Source: Rhizobium johnstonii 3841
Lineage (GTDB): Bacteria > Pseudomonadota > Alphaproteobacteria > Rhizobiales > Rhizobiaceae
Assembly (NCBI RefSeq): GCF_000009265.1
Contig: NC_008384.1
Location: 620,001 to 684,000, forward strand
DNA: 64,000 bases
Direction of reading: 5' to 3'
In this document: positions 1-7,818 of the stretch, in pieces
How positions within the stretch are numbered: position 1 is the stretch's first letter
Layout: the number at the start of each line of letters is the position of its first letter
Notes under the pieces: model-generated
Database searches by the model: none
The model's input: the letters and a program-made list of their open reading frames with translations, nothing else
What the model was told of the DNA's origin: nothing
Position numbers and translations under genes: made by a program

Positions 1-2
1 AG

Positions 3-395
3 GCGCAAGCGACGCTGCCGGAAAGCCTGAGGCTTTATGCCGAAGCCGCACCCGGCACCGTCATGAGCGAAGAGATCGAACAGACGCTGAAGGACGTGGC
101 GCTCGGCACCGGCATGATCGAGGCGTTGCAGCGGCTGGAGCGCCGCATGACCGCCGAGGAGGTCATCCGCGTCATCCGCGCGGTGATCCAGGGCGAAGTC
201 GAGGGCAGCAACCGCGTCGAGCTGTTGCGCGAACACGCGCGCGACCTGCGCTTCCGCCGCTGGGAAAAGGCCGACCGGGCCAGTGAAAAGCTGAAGGCCA
301 AGATCGTCATGCCGGCGATGATGATCGTCGTGTCGATCCTGCTTCTGGTGCTGGCGCCTGCAATTGTCGAGATGATGTCGAGTGGGATGTTCTGA
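3..395 (+). CDS. Type II secretion F-domain protein, TadC-like (partial, 3' end)
   Basis: The reading frame is open to the left edge, so only the C-terminal part of the gene is present; the first ATG inside the window (63) is probably internal. The visible part has a charged helical segment followed by one hydrophobic helix near the C-terminus (AKIVMPAMMIVVSILLLVLA) and a short tail. This is the usual ending of T2SSF/GspF-domain inner-membrane platform proteins such as TadC of tight-adherence (Flp) pilus systems, which work with a TadA-type ATPase. The stop lies 2 nt before the start of the FHA gene, so the two are co-transcribed. Family assignment rests on the C-terminal part alone. Confidence 0.6.
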   Translation, partial: AQATLPESLRLYAEAAPGTVMSEEIEQTLKDVALGTGMIEALQRLERRMTAEEVIRVIRAVIQGEVEGSNRVELLREHARDLRFRRWEKADRASEKLKAKIVMPAMMIVVSILLLVLAPAIVEMMSSGMF

Positions 396-397
396 TC

Positions 398-1273
398 ATG
401 GTCTTTTCCTTCTTTCGCGGAAACAAGCCTAGCCTTCTGCAGACCGGTCCCGGCGGCCAGAGCCGCAGCCATGTGCTCGACCGGCCGGAAATGTCGATCG
501 GCCGGGCTGCTAATGCCGATATCGTCGTCGACGATCCGTTCCTGGCGCCGATCCATGCGCGCATCGAGCGGCAGAGCGACGGCGGCTTCATCATTCGCCG
601 CATGGGGCTGAACCCGATCATGCTGCGCGGCGAAGCGCTGTTGCAGACGGCCTCGCTGAAGGCTGGCGACAGCTTCCGTCTCGGTAAGGACGTCGAATTC
701 CAGTTCGTCGTCAAGGCCGCCGCCAAGGAGGCGCCGAAGAAGGAGACCTCGAAGGCAAGTGACGACAAGCCGAAAAAGTCGCTCCTCAAGCAGCCGGCCT
801 TCCTCGCCGGCATGGGTGTCGCCTACCTCGCCATCGTCGGCATCATCGGCTACGTGATCCTGTCCGACAGCGACAGCGCGGAAAGTGGCCCGACGGCGGA
901 ACGCATCAATGCGGAAGCCGCCCGCATCCCGACATGCATCAAGAATGCCCGGCGCATGCGCCAGGTTTCCGAGCAAAGCTTCAACGGCGCCGTCGGCGGC
1001 CGCGTCGGCAGGGATGGCGATGCAACCTATGCCGCGCTTTCGCTGGCAGCCGAACCATCCGACGATGCCGCGCTGGCCAAGGCCGCCGAGCCGATCGTCG
1101 AGGCCTACAAGCGCACGGCGCTCGCAGCCCTCGCCTCGGAAAACCGCGGCAACAATACGTTGGCGCAGACCCTCTACCAGCAGACCTACGATCTCGTTCC
1201 CGACGTCAACTGCTCAGCCGCGCGTTTCGCGCTGCAGCGCCGCGCCGCCACGAAGCCGCCCGCCCGCCGCTGA
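398..1273 (+). CDS. FHA-domain single-pass membrane protein
   Basis: The N-terminal half (residues about 25-105) is a forkhead-associated domain: the phosphothreonine-binding core shows GR at 35-36 and the conserved His at 53 within APIHARI. A Lys-rich linker leads to one transmembrane helix (about 134-155). The remaining 130 residues are probably periplasmic and contain two Cys. It starts 2 nt after the TadC-like gene. FHA domains bind phosphorylated Thr and often partner Ser/Thr kinases; the only kinase-like protein here is the degenerate one at 10.9-13.3 kb on the other strand, so a functional link is inference. Exact function unknown. Confidence 0.75.
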   Translation: MVFSFFRGNKPSLLQTGPGGQSRSHVLDRPEMSIGRAANADIVVDDPFLAPIHARIERQSDGGFIIRRMGLNPIMLRGEALLQTASLKAGDSFRLGKDVEFQFVVKAAAKEAPKKETSKASDDKPKKSLLKQPAFLAGMGVAYLAIVGIIGYVILSDSDSAESGPTAERINAEAARIPTCIKNARRMRQVSEQSFNGAVGGRVGRDGDATYAALSLAAEPSDDAALAKAAEPIVEAYKRTALAALASENRGNNTLAQTLYQQTYDLVPDVNCSAARFALQRRAATKPPARR

Positions 1274-1345
1274 TCGCAGGCCTGTAGCAAGCAATGCTCG
1301 CCGGTGCCGGGGTGATCAGCGGCGCGCGCGTTGCACAGGGCTGCT

Positions 1346-3277
1346 CTAAGGCTGCTCCAGGGGCTTGGCCTTCCCCGCCTCGCATTCCGGCAGTCGCACA
1401 GGTTTGGCGAGGTTCGCCAGCGCCTCGGGCTTGGCGCATGCCGGGAAGCCAGCGAGCGGCATTGTCTCTAAGAACCGATTGCGCTCGATTATGCTTAGGC
1501 CAGGTTCACTGATCATGCTCTCGACAGTCACCTCGGGGTGCTGCTTGAGAGTTTCCATAGCTGAAGCATGCGCTTCATCGGTTCGACCCAGTGCCGCAAG
1601 CGAGCTGCTACGGACCACCCAAGTCCACTTTTGGTAGTTGTTGGGCGTCATGCGCTCCAACATCGTCACCGCGTCTTCATACCGCCCCGCCATAAAATAG
1701 GCAGGTGCGAAGAAGTTGGACGCCCACATCGGATAATTCGGGTCGAGCCGCATGACCTTGTCGACCATTTGAGCACCGCGTTCTGGTTCGCCGAACCGTG
1801 CTGCATAGCCGCTGTAAAAAGTCAGGATTTCGGACGAACCCGGAGCGAGACGAAGGGCCGTGTCGAATTCGGACTTGCCGCGGCCCATATCGCCCTTATT
1901 GGCAAGGCTCATACCAAACACCGCATGGGCTTCAGCGTCGCTCGGATCAAGCCGCACCGCGCGTTCGGCCACATCGGCGGCCACCTTGCGGTTGCTCTCG
2001 GGATTGACGCCAAACACACCCATCAGATCATGAGCATGGTAAAGTTCTACCCAGGCCCGTGCCAGCCCCGGGTCCAGCTCGACGGCGCGGTTGAGAAACG
2101 CGATGGCCTCCTCGTCATCGGCTTTGGTGAGCTTTTCGATCTTCTCGGACCCGAGAAGATAGTAATCATAGGCATTCAGGTTTTCAGGCCGTTTGCGTTT
2201 GGCTGCAGCCCGCCCGGCCTCTTGAATCAGTCCCACTCCGCCGCCGAGGCGGTTGGCGACCTGTTCTGCGATTTCGGTCTGAACGGCGAACACGTCCTCA
2301 GCGGGCCGGTCCCAATTCTCCGACCAAAGATGGTGGCCGGTTTTTGCATCGATCAACTGTGCTGTGATCCGTACCCGGCCACTCTGCCGCTGGATCGAGC
2401 CTTCCACTACAAAGCCGACATGGAGCGCGCTTGCGACCTGGCGGGCATCCACGGGCTTGCCCTTATAAACTTCCGTCGAATTCCGCGCCACCACCTCGAA
2501 TTCGGGAAACCGCGCGAGGTCGGTGATGATGTCCTCAGTCAGGCCGTCGGCCAGACGCCCGCTGGCCTCGTCGCCGCCATAATTGTTGAAGGGCAGCACC
2601 GCCAACAAAGGCTTGCCACTCAAAGGTTCGGGCTGCAAGAACCACCAGACCCCGCCGCCCGCCAGTGCAAGCGCCACGATCGACGCCGCAGCCGTTTTAG
2701 CCCAGCGCGGTATCATTTTGAGAAGGGGCCGACGCGCCCGTTTACCGTCGAGTCTCAGCCGATACATCCGTACCGGGCGGCTGATGTTCTTGACCTGCTG
2801 CTCGCCGGCGAAATCGAGCGGCCAGTCGAGTTTGCCCTGGAGATGATCGTATGCCGTGCCCGACACCACCACGCCGCCTGGTTCGGCCAAATGCTCCAGC
2901 CGCGCGGCGACATTCACTCCATCCCCATAGACATCGCCATCCACCAAGGCCACATCGCCCAGATTGATCCCGACGCGAAATACGATGCGCTCAGGCTCCG
3001 GTAGGTCGGCGTTGCGCGCCGCCACGGCATTCTGAAACTCTGCGGCGCAGGCAACCGCATCAACCACGCTGTCGAAGGCGACGAGCGTGCCGTCACCCAT
3101 CAGCTTGATAATGGTGCCATGGCGCTCTGAGATTGCGGGATTGATCAGTTCGGCGCGGATGGCCTTCAGTCGCTTGATGGTGCCGGCCTCATCGGCCTCC
3201 ATCGCCTTCGAGTAGCCGACCATATCCGCCGCTAGGATCGCGAGCAGCTTCCGGTCAAGCGTGGGGGTACCCATCAT
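1346..3277 (-). CDS. Class III adenylate/guanylate cyclase with membrane helix, TolB-like and TPR domains
   Basis: Residues 1-175 form a class III nucleotide cyclase catalytic domain: metal-binding Asp18 in LAADMVGYS, Asp62 in MGDGTLVAF and the VGINLGDV / GDGVNVAARLE motifs are present. A transmembrane helix lies at about 196-214. A TolB/FlgO-like segment follows (about 222-350, starting LLAVLPFNN) and then TPR repeats to the C-terminus. This architecture is common among rhizobial cyclases, where the C-terminal part is thought to sense a signal and the N-terminal domain makes cAMP. Two adjacent Met codons could start it. The gene stands alone, tail-to-tail with the FHA gene. Confidence 0.85.
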   Translation of the reverse strand: MMGTPTLDRKLLAILAADMVGYSKAMEADEAGTIKRLKAIRAELINPAISERHGTIIKLMGDGTLVAFDSVVDAVACAAEFQNAVAARNADLPEPERIVFRVGINLGDVALVDGDVYGDGVNVAARLEHLAEPGGVVVSGTAYDHLQGKLDWPLDFAGEQQVKNISRPVRMYRLRLDGKRARRPLLKMIPRWAKTAAASIVALALAGGGVWWFLQPEPLSGKPLLAVLPFNNYGGDEASGRLADGLTEDIITDLARFPEFEVVARNSTEVYKGKPVDARQVASALHVGFVVEGSIQRQSGRVRITAQLIDAKTGHHLWSENWDRPAEDVFAVQTEIAEQVANRLGGGVGLIQEAGRAAAKRKRPENLNAYDYYLLGSEKIEKLTKADDEEAIAFLNRAVELDPGLARAWVELYHAHDLMGVFGVNPESNRKVAADVAERAVRLDPSDAEAHAVFGMSLANKGDMGRGKSEFDTALRLAPGSSEILTFYSGYAARFGEPERGAQMVDKVMRLDPNYPMWASNFFAPAYFMAGRYEDAVTMLERMTPNNYQKWTWVVRSSSLAALGRTDEAHASAMETLKQHPEVTVESMISEPGLSIIERNRFLETMPLAGFPACAKPEALANLAKPVRLPECEAGKAKPLEQP

Positions 3278-3450
3278 CGTTGCCTTGCATGAACATGCAA
3301 TAGTGTCGGCAGTCTACACCCATCGACGCGCCGCAACTAGCACAGCGCCAAAACGGCATGTCTGCTTGTGGTGCTATCCGGCCCAGAACCGAAGCAGACC
3401 TCACGCGTCCCAAAGGGACGCTCCCCAGCATGCGCAGAACATCTGGAATC

Positions 3451-3590
3451 CGCCCGCCGACGGTCTCGAACGCAAGGGTCGGCGCAACCCGGCAGAAGCC
3501 GCGTGCCGATGGCGCCTCGAGATCGGCAAGGATCGCCTGGTAGGCAACGATGGCGAGCTTATAGGCTTCCGCGGTGTAGCGGCCGTCGGC
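3451..3590 (-). pseudogene. 140-bp duplicated fragment of the pseudokinase gene
   Basis: This stretch is nearly identical, without indels, to 11391-11530 inside the pseudokinase-FGE gene and lies on the same strand. The fragment keeps the reading frame (ADGRYTAEAYKLAIVAYQ is shared). It sits in a 112-codon open frame at 3255-3593 whose remaining residues match nothing recognisable, so I treat it as a gene scar rather than a working gene. It abuts the 3' end of the LysR gene and probably arose when DNA was inserted or rearranged between the FHA gene and the pseudokinase operon. Confidence 0.75.
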
Positions 3591-3605
3591 CACGACGGAG
3601 CGTGG

Positions 3606-4490
3606 TCAGCCAAACCCTTCCACCAGGAAATCTATCACCGTCCGCAACATCGCTGTCGGCCGCCGGTTCGGCGCATAGATGAGGTGCATCGGTACAGGCT
3701 TGTAGGACCATTCCGGCAGCACTTGCTCGAGCCGTCCTTCGGCGATATCGGCAGCGAGCAGCAGTTCCGGCTGAAGTGCAATTCCCGCGCCGCTGAGCGC
3801 GGCCACACGTAGCGCCGCCCCCTGGTTGGTCGAGAATTTTCCGGAAATCAATACATCACGCATTTCGCCGCCCGGCCCGACTAGGTGCCAGCGATCCCGC
3901 ATGCGCCAATAGGAGTGGCCGAGGCAGAGATGGTTCGCCAGAGCCTCCGGCGAGGCCGGCCGGCCATGGCGGGCAAGATAGTCCGGCGAGGCAGCGAGAA
4001 TCCGCCGGTAGGGTGTGAGCGGACGGGCGACGAGGCTGCTGTCCGAGAGCGGGCCGATGTGGATACCGAGCTCGAACCCCTCGCCGACGAGGTCATGGAC
4101 ATTGTTGTCGAGCGATAGCTCGATGCTGACGTCGGGATAGGCGTTCTGGTAATCGATCAGCGTCGGCACCAGGACCTGCGTCCCGAAGCTGACGGGTGCC
4201 ACCAACCGAAGCCGGCCGCGCGGCGCCGATTGCAGCTCGCTCGCCGAAGCCTCGGCCAGCGCCACTTCGGAAAGGGCGCGCTTGCAGCGCTCGTAATAGA
4301 GCTGGCCGACTTCTGTCAGCTGATGGCGTCGCGTGGTGCGATGGATCAGCTTCGCCCCGAGCCGGGTCTCAATGGTCTTGATGTGTTTGGCAACCATAGC
4401 AGGCGACACTTGCGCGATCTCCGCGGCCGCCGCGAAACTGCCATTGTCGATGACCCTGACGAACATCGCCATGCCGGCCAGCTTGTCCAC
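3606..4490 (-). CDS. LysR-family transcriptional regulator
   Basis: A 294-residue protein of normal LysR length. The N-terminal winged helix-turn-helix covers about residues 1-65 (FVRVIDNGSFAAAAEIAQVSP, then IETRLGAKLIHRTTRR) and a substrate-binding-like effector domain follows. It is transcribed away from the tautomerase gene at 4616, and the 125-bp shared upstream region contains an inverted repeat suitable as a LysR site. Its likely target is therefore itself and the tautomerase. The effector is unknown. Confidence 0.9.
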   Translation of the reverse strand: MDKLAGMAMFVRVIDNGSFAAAAEIAQVSPAMVAKHIKTIETRLGAKLIHRTTRRHQLTEVGQLYYERCKRALSEVALAEASASELQSAPRGRLRLVAPVSFGTQVLVPTLIDYQNAYPDVSIELSLDNNVHDLVGEGFELGIHIGPLSDSSLVARPLTPYRRILAASPDYLARHGRPASPEALANHLCLGHSYWRMRDRWHLVGPGGEMRDVLISGKFSTNQGAALRVAALSGAGIALQPELLLAADIAEGRLEQVLPEWSYKPVPMHLIYAPNRRPTAMLRTVIDFLVEGFG

Positions 4491-4500
4491 GATTGCCTAC

Positions 4501-4529
4501 CTGTTGGTTTCGAATGACGATACCAACAG
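4501..4529. promoter_or_regulatory. Inverted repeat, candidate LysR operator
   Basis: CTGTTGGT (4501-4508) and ACCAACAG (4522-4529) form a perfect 8-bp inverted repeat with a 13-nt spacer. It lies between the divergent LysR and tautomerase start codons, close to the LysR start, which fits an autoregulatory site. Binding is inferred from position only. Confidence 0.5.
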
Positions 4530-4615
4530 CTTATTTATCAACCAAGAGATTTACAACATGGTCGTCATGTCCGCGCCAAGACGACGGACATCACCAACCT
4601 GACCAAGGAGAAATC

Positions 4616-4801
4616 ATGCCCATTCTTCACCTGCAGATGCATCCCGGCCGCACCGACGATCAGAAACGCGCCTTCGCGCGCGAAGCGACTAAGGCCGCCG
4701 TCGAAACCCTGGCGTGCCCGCCGGAATCGCTGGAAATCCTGATAACGGAGATCGCCAAGGATTACTGGGCGGTCGGCGGCAAGCTGAAATCCGAGGCCTG
4801 A
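4616..4801 (+). CDS. 4-oxalocrotonate tautomerase-family small protein
   Basis: A 61-residue protein that begins MPILHLQMHPGRT. Members of this family use the amino-terminal Pro (exposed after Met removal) as the catalytic base for keto-enol tautomerisation; that Pro is present at position 2. The length is normal for the family. I chose the ATG at 4616 because AAGGAG sits 5 nt upstream and because the Pro must be N-terminal; an upstream in-frame ATG at 4493 would add 41 unrelated residues. The divergent LysR gene probably controls it. The substrate is unknown. Confidence 0.85.
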   Translation: MPILHLQMHPGRTDDQKRAFAREATKAAVETLACPPESLEILITEIAKDYWAVGGKLKSEA

Positions 4802-4848
4802 GAGACGGCCCACAGCGGCGAAGGCTCGAACTCCGGGACGCCGCCGCC

Positions 4849-5020
4849 ATGGTATCGAACAGGGAGCCGGCCCCTCGGCTCCCGTGCTGAATGTGAAGGG
4901 CGGCCGGTTGATTTTACTGGCCGCCGCAACTCCACCGCCCGCAAGCCTGTGGCAGCCGACTTCGCCGGGGAATTTGCCTTTTGGTGCATCTGACCCATGG
5001 CGGAGTTCGGCCTTAAGCGG
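4849..5020 (+). repeat. Intergenic repeat, copy A
   Basis: Copy A of a direct repeat whose other copy lies at 6367-6535. The right 103 bp (4918-5020 against 6433-6535) align without gaps with about seven differences; the left part is more diverged. It contains a perfect 8-bp hairpin (GGGAGCCG / CGGCTCCC at 4862-4883, 6-nt loop). The two copies flank the EamA gene. The remaining sequence to 5215 shows nothing else. Short minus-strand frames exist in both copies but I do not think they are genes. Confidence 0.7.
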
Positions 5021-5215
5021 ACTTTCTTCGTTGCCGAAGGATAAGGCTGCTTTGCGCCCTAAACCATATCAGTCGTAGAGCCCAGCCAAGCGGCGGCTTG
5101 AAAGCGGACAACGCATTGGACTGGCGAGGCGCATGTTTGCGTCAAAAGCGGATTTACGTTGATCGTGATTGCATCTCTGATGCCTGCGCCTGCTTTTTGG
5201 CCTGTGTCCAGCGGG

Positions 5216-6184
5216 TCACTCGTTCGCAAGCACTGTCTTTCCCGATGCAAATTGGCGATCATAGAAAATCCGAACCGATAGAACGACGCCGGCGATCAGG
5301 ACAACAACCCCGGCGACTTCGATCGGCGTTGGCCAGCGCGCATGCACGAAAAGTCCGCCGATCACGCCGAAGGCAGTCTCTGAGACGATCAATTGCGCGG
5401 CCAAGGCAACCGGCAGGCTGCGCGAGGCAATATTCCAGGCCCAGACGCCGCCCACGGTGGCCAGTAGCGCGAGAGTTGTGCCCCAGACATAGAGGTTGCC
5501 GGCAGCGCTCCAGCCGAAACCCAATATAGGAAGCCGGAAGAGGTCCATCGCGGCACCGATGGGATAGAAGGCCAGCATCAAGACGCCGCCGCCAACCAGT
5601 ATCAGCGCCGACCACACTCCGGAGGGCATGTCCGGCCGTGCGGCGAGTGCTGCCTGATTGGAAAGCGCGAACCAGACCCAAAGGCCCACGGCAGCAAGCG
5701 CCAGCGGCACGCCAATCCACAATGATTGCACAGAGTCCAGTCCTTCGGCCGTGAATGCCGTGCCATTGACGAGAACAAGGCCGACCAGCACCAGTGCCAG
5801 AGGCACCATGAGGGATCGCCATGGCAATGATGCCTGACCCTGATTGCCAATGACCATCAATACGATTGGTACCAGCCCGAGAAAGGCCGGAGCGATGACT
5901 GGGCCGGCAAAGAGGGCCGCTCCCGTCACTGTCAGGAAGTAGCCGACATAGCCGACGAAGGCGAGCCAGATGGCATGCAGGCAGTTTCGAAGCGTGAGGT
6001 GGCGCATGACACCCTTCTCGGAAAAAAGGATGCAAGGCCCGACGAGTGCCGAGACGACGTGACGGATGAGAGCAAAATCAAAGGTGGAATAGTCACCGAT
6101 GATGAAGGGCACCACGAAGTTGAGCGAAAAGGCAAAGGCCGCAAAGAGAGCGGCCGACACGCCAATATAGAAAAGTCTGTCCAT
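5216..6184 (-). CDS. EamA/DMT-superfamily transporter
   Basis: A hydrophobic protein with about ten transmembrane helices in two similar halves, typical of the drug/metabolite transporter (EamA, RhaT) superfamily and of normal length. I prefer the ATG at 6184 because AAAAGGG lies 8 nt upstream; a GTG at 6193 would add three residues. It stands alone between two copies of an intergenic repeat. Substrate cannot be predicted. Confidence 0.85.
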   Translation of the reverse strand: MDRLFYIGVSAALFAAFAFSLNFVVPFIIGDYSTFDFALIRHVVSALVGPCILFSEKGVMRHLTLRNCLHAIWLAFVGYVGYFLTVTGAALFAGPVIAPAFLGLVPIVLMVIGNQGQASLPWRSLMVPLALVLVGLVLVNGTAFTAEGLDSVQSLWIGVPLALAAVGLWVWFALSNQAALAARPDMPSGVWSALILVGGGVLMLAFYPIGAAMDLFRLPILGFGWSAAGNLYVWGTTLALLATVGGVWAWNIASRSLPVALAAQLIVSETAFGVIGGLFVHARWPTPIEVAGVVVLIAGVVLSVRIFYDRQFASGKTVLANE

Positions 6185-6366
6185 AATGTTCACCCTTTTG
6201 AAGTTGCGTCACCGAGCCCTGGTCTCCGCGACACCGAGTGTGCCGGTTGGCAATCAAGCGAAATGCTTGATCGAATGGGGAAATTTTACCGGCCACGCGC
6301 TCTGGTCGGTAGCCGGCGAAAATGAGAACCAGCCTCTCGATACGCATCACCCGGATCGTGAAACGG

Positions 6367-6535
6367 TGCTGTATCGCGGGGGCCGCGATGCGGCTCCCAC
6401 TTTGACCGGGGCGGGCGACTGGTTGACTCTGCTGGCTGCCGGAACTCCACCGCCCGCAAGCCTATGGCAGCCGACTTCGCCGGGGGATTTGCCTTTTGGT
6501 GCATCTGAGCCATGGCGGAGTTCGGCCCGAAGCGG
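6367..6535 (+). repeat. Intergenic repeat, copy B
   Basis: Direct repeat of the element at 4849-5020, same orientation, best conserved over 6433-6535. With the sequence up to about 6640 it fills the gap between the EamA gene and the IS5-type element. I see no gene in 6194-6653. Confidence 0.7.
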
Positions 6536-6653
6536 TCGTTGGTGAGGAGTTTAGTTACTTCGCTCGGGGCTGAGATTAGGTGGAATACAATGTACGCTCA
6601 CTTCATTGCGAGCTCGAAAACTCAACGACTTTTCCACTAGGACCGATCGACAT

Positions 6654-7076
6654 TCATTGCATCCAGATCATGACTGCAGCGAGATGGATGAATCCTGTGA
6701 AATGGATAGTTCGACGCTCGTAGCGGGTGGCAAAGCGTCGGAAGTGTTTCAGGCGATTGAAGCACCTTTCGATGCGATTGCGATGCTTGTAGATGATCGG
6801 ATCATGCGGGATGATGATCTTTCGGGAACGGTTTGAGGGTATGACCGCCTCGGCCTCCATCTTCGCGATTGTTGCGCGCAAGGCGTTGCTATCATAGGCT
6901 TTATCGCCCAGAACGGCCTGACCGGTCTGGTCATGAAGAAGAGCAGGAGCTTGCGTGATGTCGCCGACCTGGCCGGCCGTCACGATAAAGCGCAAGGGAC
7001 GCCCGAGTGCATCGGCCAGCATATGGATCTTAGTCGTCAGTCCACCTCTGGAACGCCCCAGCGCCTGATCCTTGGC
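6654..7076 (-). CDS. IS5-family transposase OrfB (reached by -1 frameshift)
   Basis: The C-terminal half of the transposase, containing VTAGQVGDITQAP, the second Asp in LGDKAYDS and the Y(2)R(3)E(6)K-like segment RNRIERCFNRLKHFRRFATRYE. It has no convincing start of its own. A -1 slip on the AAAAGGGGGG run (minus strand of 7085-7076) continues OrfA as AKDQALGRSRGGLTTKIH and then this frame, giving a full-length DDE transposase. Confidence 0.8.
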   Translation of the reverse strand, partial: AKDQALGRSRGGLTTKIHMLADALGRPLRFIVTAGQVGDITQAPALLHDQTGQAVLGDKAYDSNALRATIAKMEAEAVIPSNRSRKIIIPHDPIIYKHRNRIERCFNRLKHFRRFATRYERRTIHFTGFIHLAAVMIWMQ

Positions 7077-7414
7077 CCCCCTTTTCCGCTCGCCGCCTGT
7101 TGATGGGCACGCACGATGGTACTGTCGATCATTAAGTACTGATTGTCCCGGTCAGCAGTGAGGGCATCAAAGACCCGCTCCCATACGCCGGCATGGCACC
7201 AGCGACTGAACCGGCGATGGACCGTCTTCCATTTCCCGTAGCGCTCCGGCAGGTCCCGCCAGTGTGCGCCCGAGCGCAGCACCCACAAACACCCGTTCAC
7301 AAACAGCCGGTTATCTACCCCCGTCCGACCTGGATCGCTGGCCTTGCCTGGCAACAAAGGCGCAATTCTCGACCATTGCGCCTCGTTCAACTCGTATCGC
7401 TTCACTCCCATCAA
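7037..7414 (-). CDS. IS5-family transposase OrfA
   Basis: A 125-residue N-terminal half of the transposase, starting MMGVKRYELNEAQW. It holds the DUF4096-type N-terminal domain (CLWVLRSGAHWRDLPERYG, then WCHAGVWERVF) and the first catalytic Asp in MIDSTIVRAHQ. It ends shortly after the A4G6 run at 7076-7085, where a -1 shift would join it to OrfB. Confidence 0.85.
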   Translation of the reverse strand: MMGVKRYELNEAQWSRIAPLLPGKASDPGRTGVDNRLFVNGCLWVLRSGAHWRDLPERYGKWKTVHRRFSRWCHAGVWERVFDALTADRDNQYLMIDSTIVRAHQQAASGKGGPRIRRWGVPEVD

Positions 7415-7818
7415 AGGCCTCCGCGCTTCACACGGTACCCTATGAATCAGTGATCAACCGATTTGGGAATCTGGAGGGTTCTGTGAGGTCCGTTCGCTAT
7501 GCGTGCGGCATTCACTGATCGGACCTCATTGAAGCCGGATTGAGCGAAGGCGCGGGTTGTTTGGCGCTATGGGGATTTAGTCGAAGCGGTGGATGGCGTT
7601 TGGCAGAATCGAGCCTTGCCGGAGCACCTGGACAGGTCTGGAAGGAGATTCTTGCCGGTATGCGGTGTCTTTGACGCTCCTGTCGGCTGGTTTGCATCGG
7701 CCGACCCCTTGGTTCTGTGGCGGTTTACGTCGCTCAGGCACGCATTGGCCAAAACACTCGCCTCGCGGCTCCCGGCATGCCGACGCTGATCGTTGCAATG
7801 ATGCTGCGCGTGATATGA

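Larger units (their letters stand above)
6654..7414 (-). mobile_element. IS5-family (IS427-type) insertion sequence, transposase region
   Basis: Two overlapping minus-strand frames encode a DDE transposase split between OrfA and OrfB, the arrangement of the IS427 group of IS5. The true ends were not resolved. An imperfect inverted match between about 6641-6657 (GATCGACATTCAT) and the reverse complement of about 7441-7456 (GATCACTGATTCAT) may mark the termini. Confidence 0.75.

Noticed and set aside
4862..4883. Hairpin after the tautomerase gene as a terminator
   Set aside because: The stem is perfect but no T-run follows, so an intrinsic terminator cannot be claimed; it is listed as part of the repeat.
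4762..4998. Minus-strand frames in both intergenic repeats (also 6286-6513) with similar translations
   Set aside because: The similarity follows from the DNA repeat itself; no ribosome site or family, and the 4762 frame overlaps the tautomerase gene.
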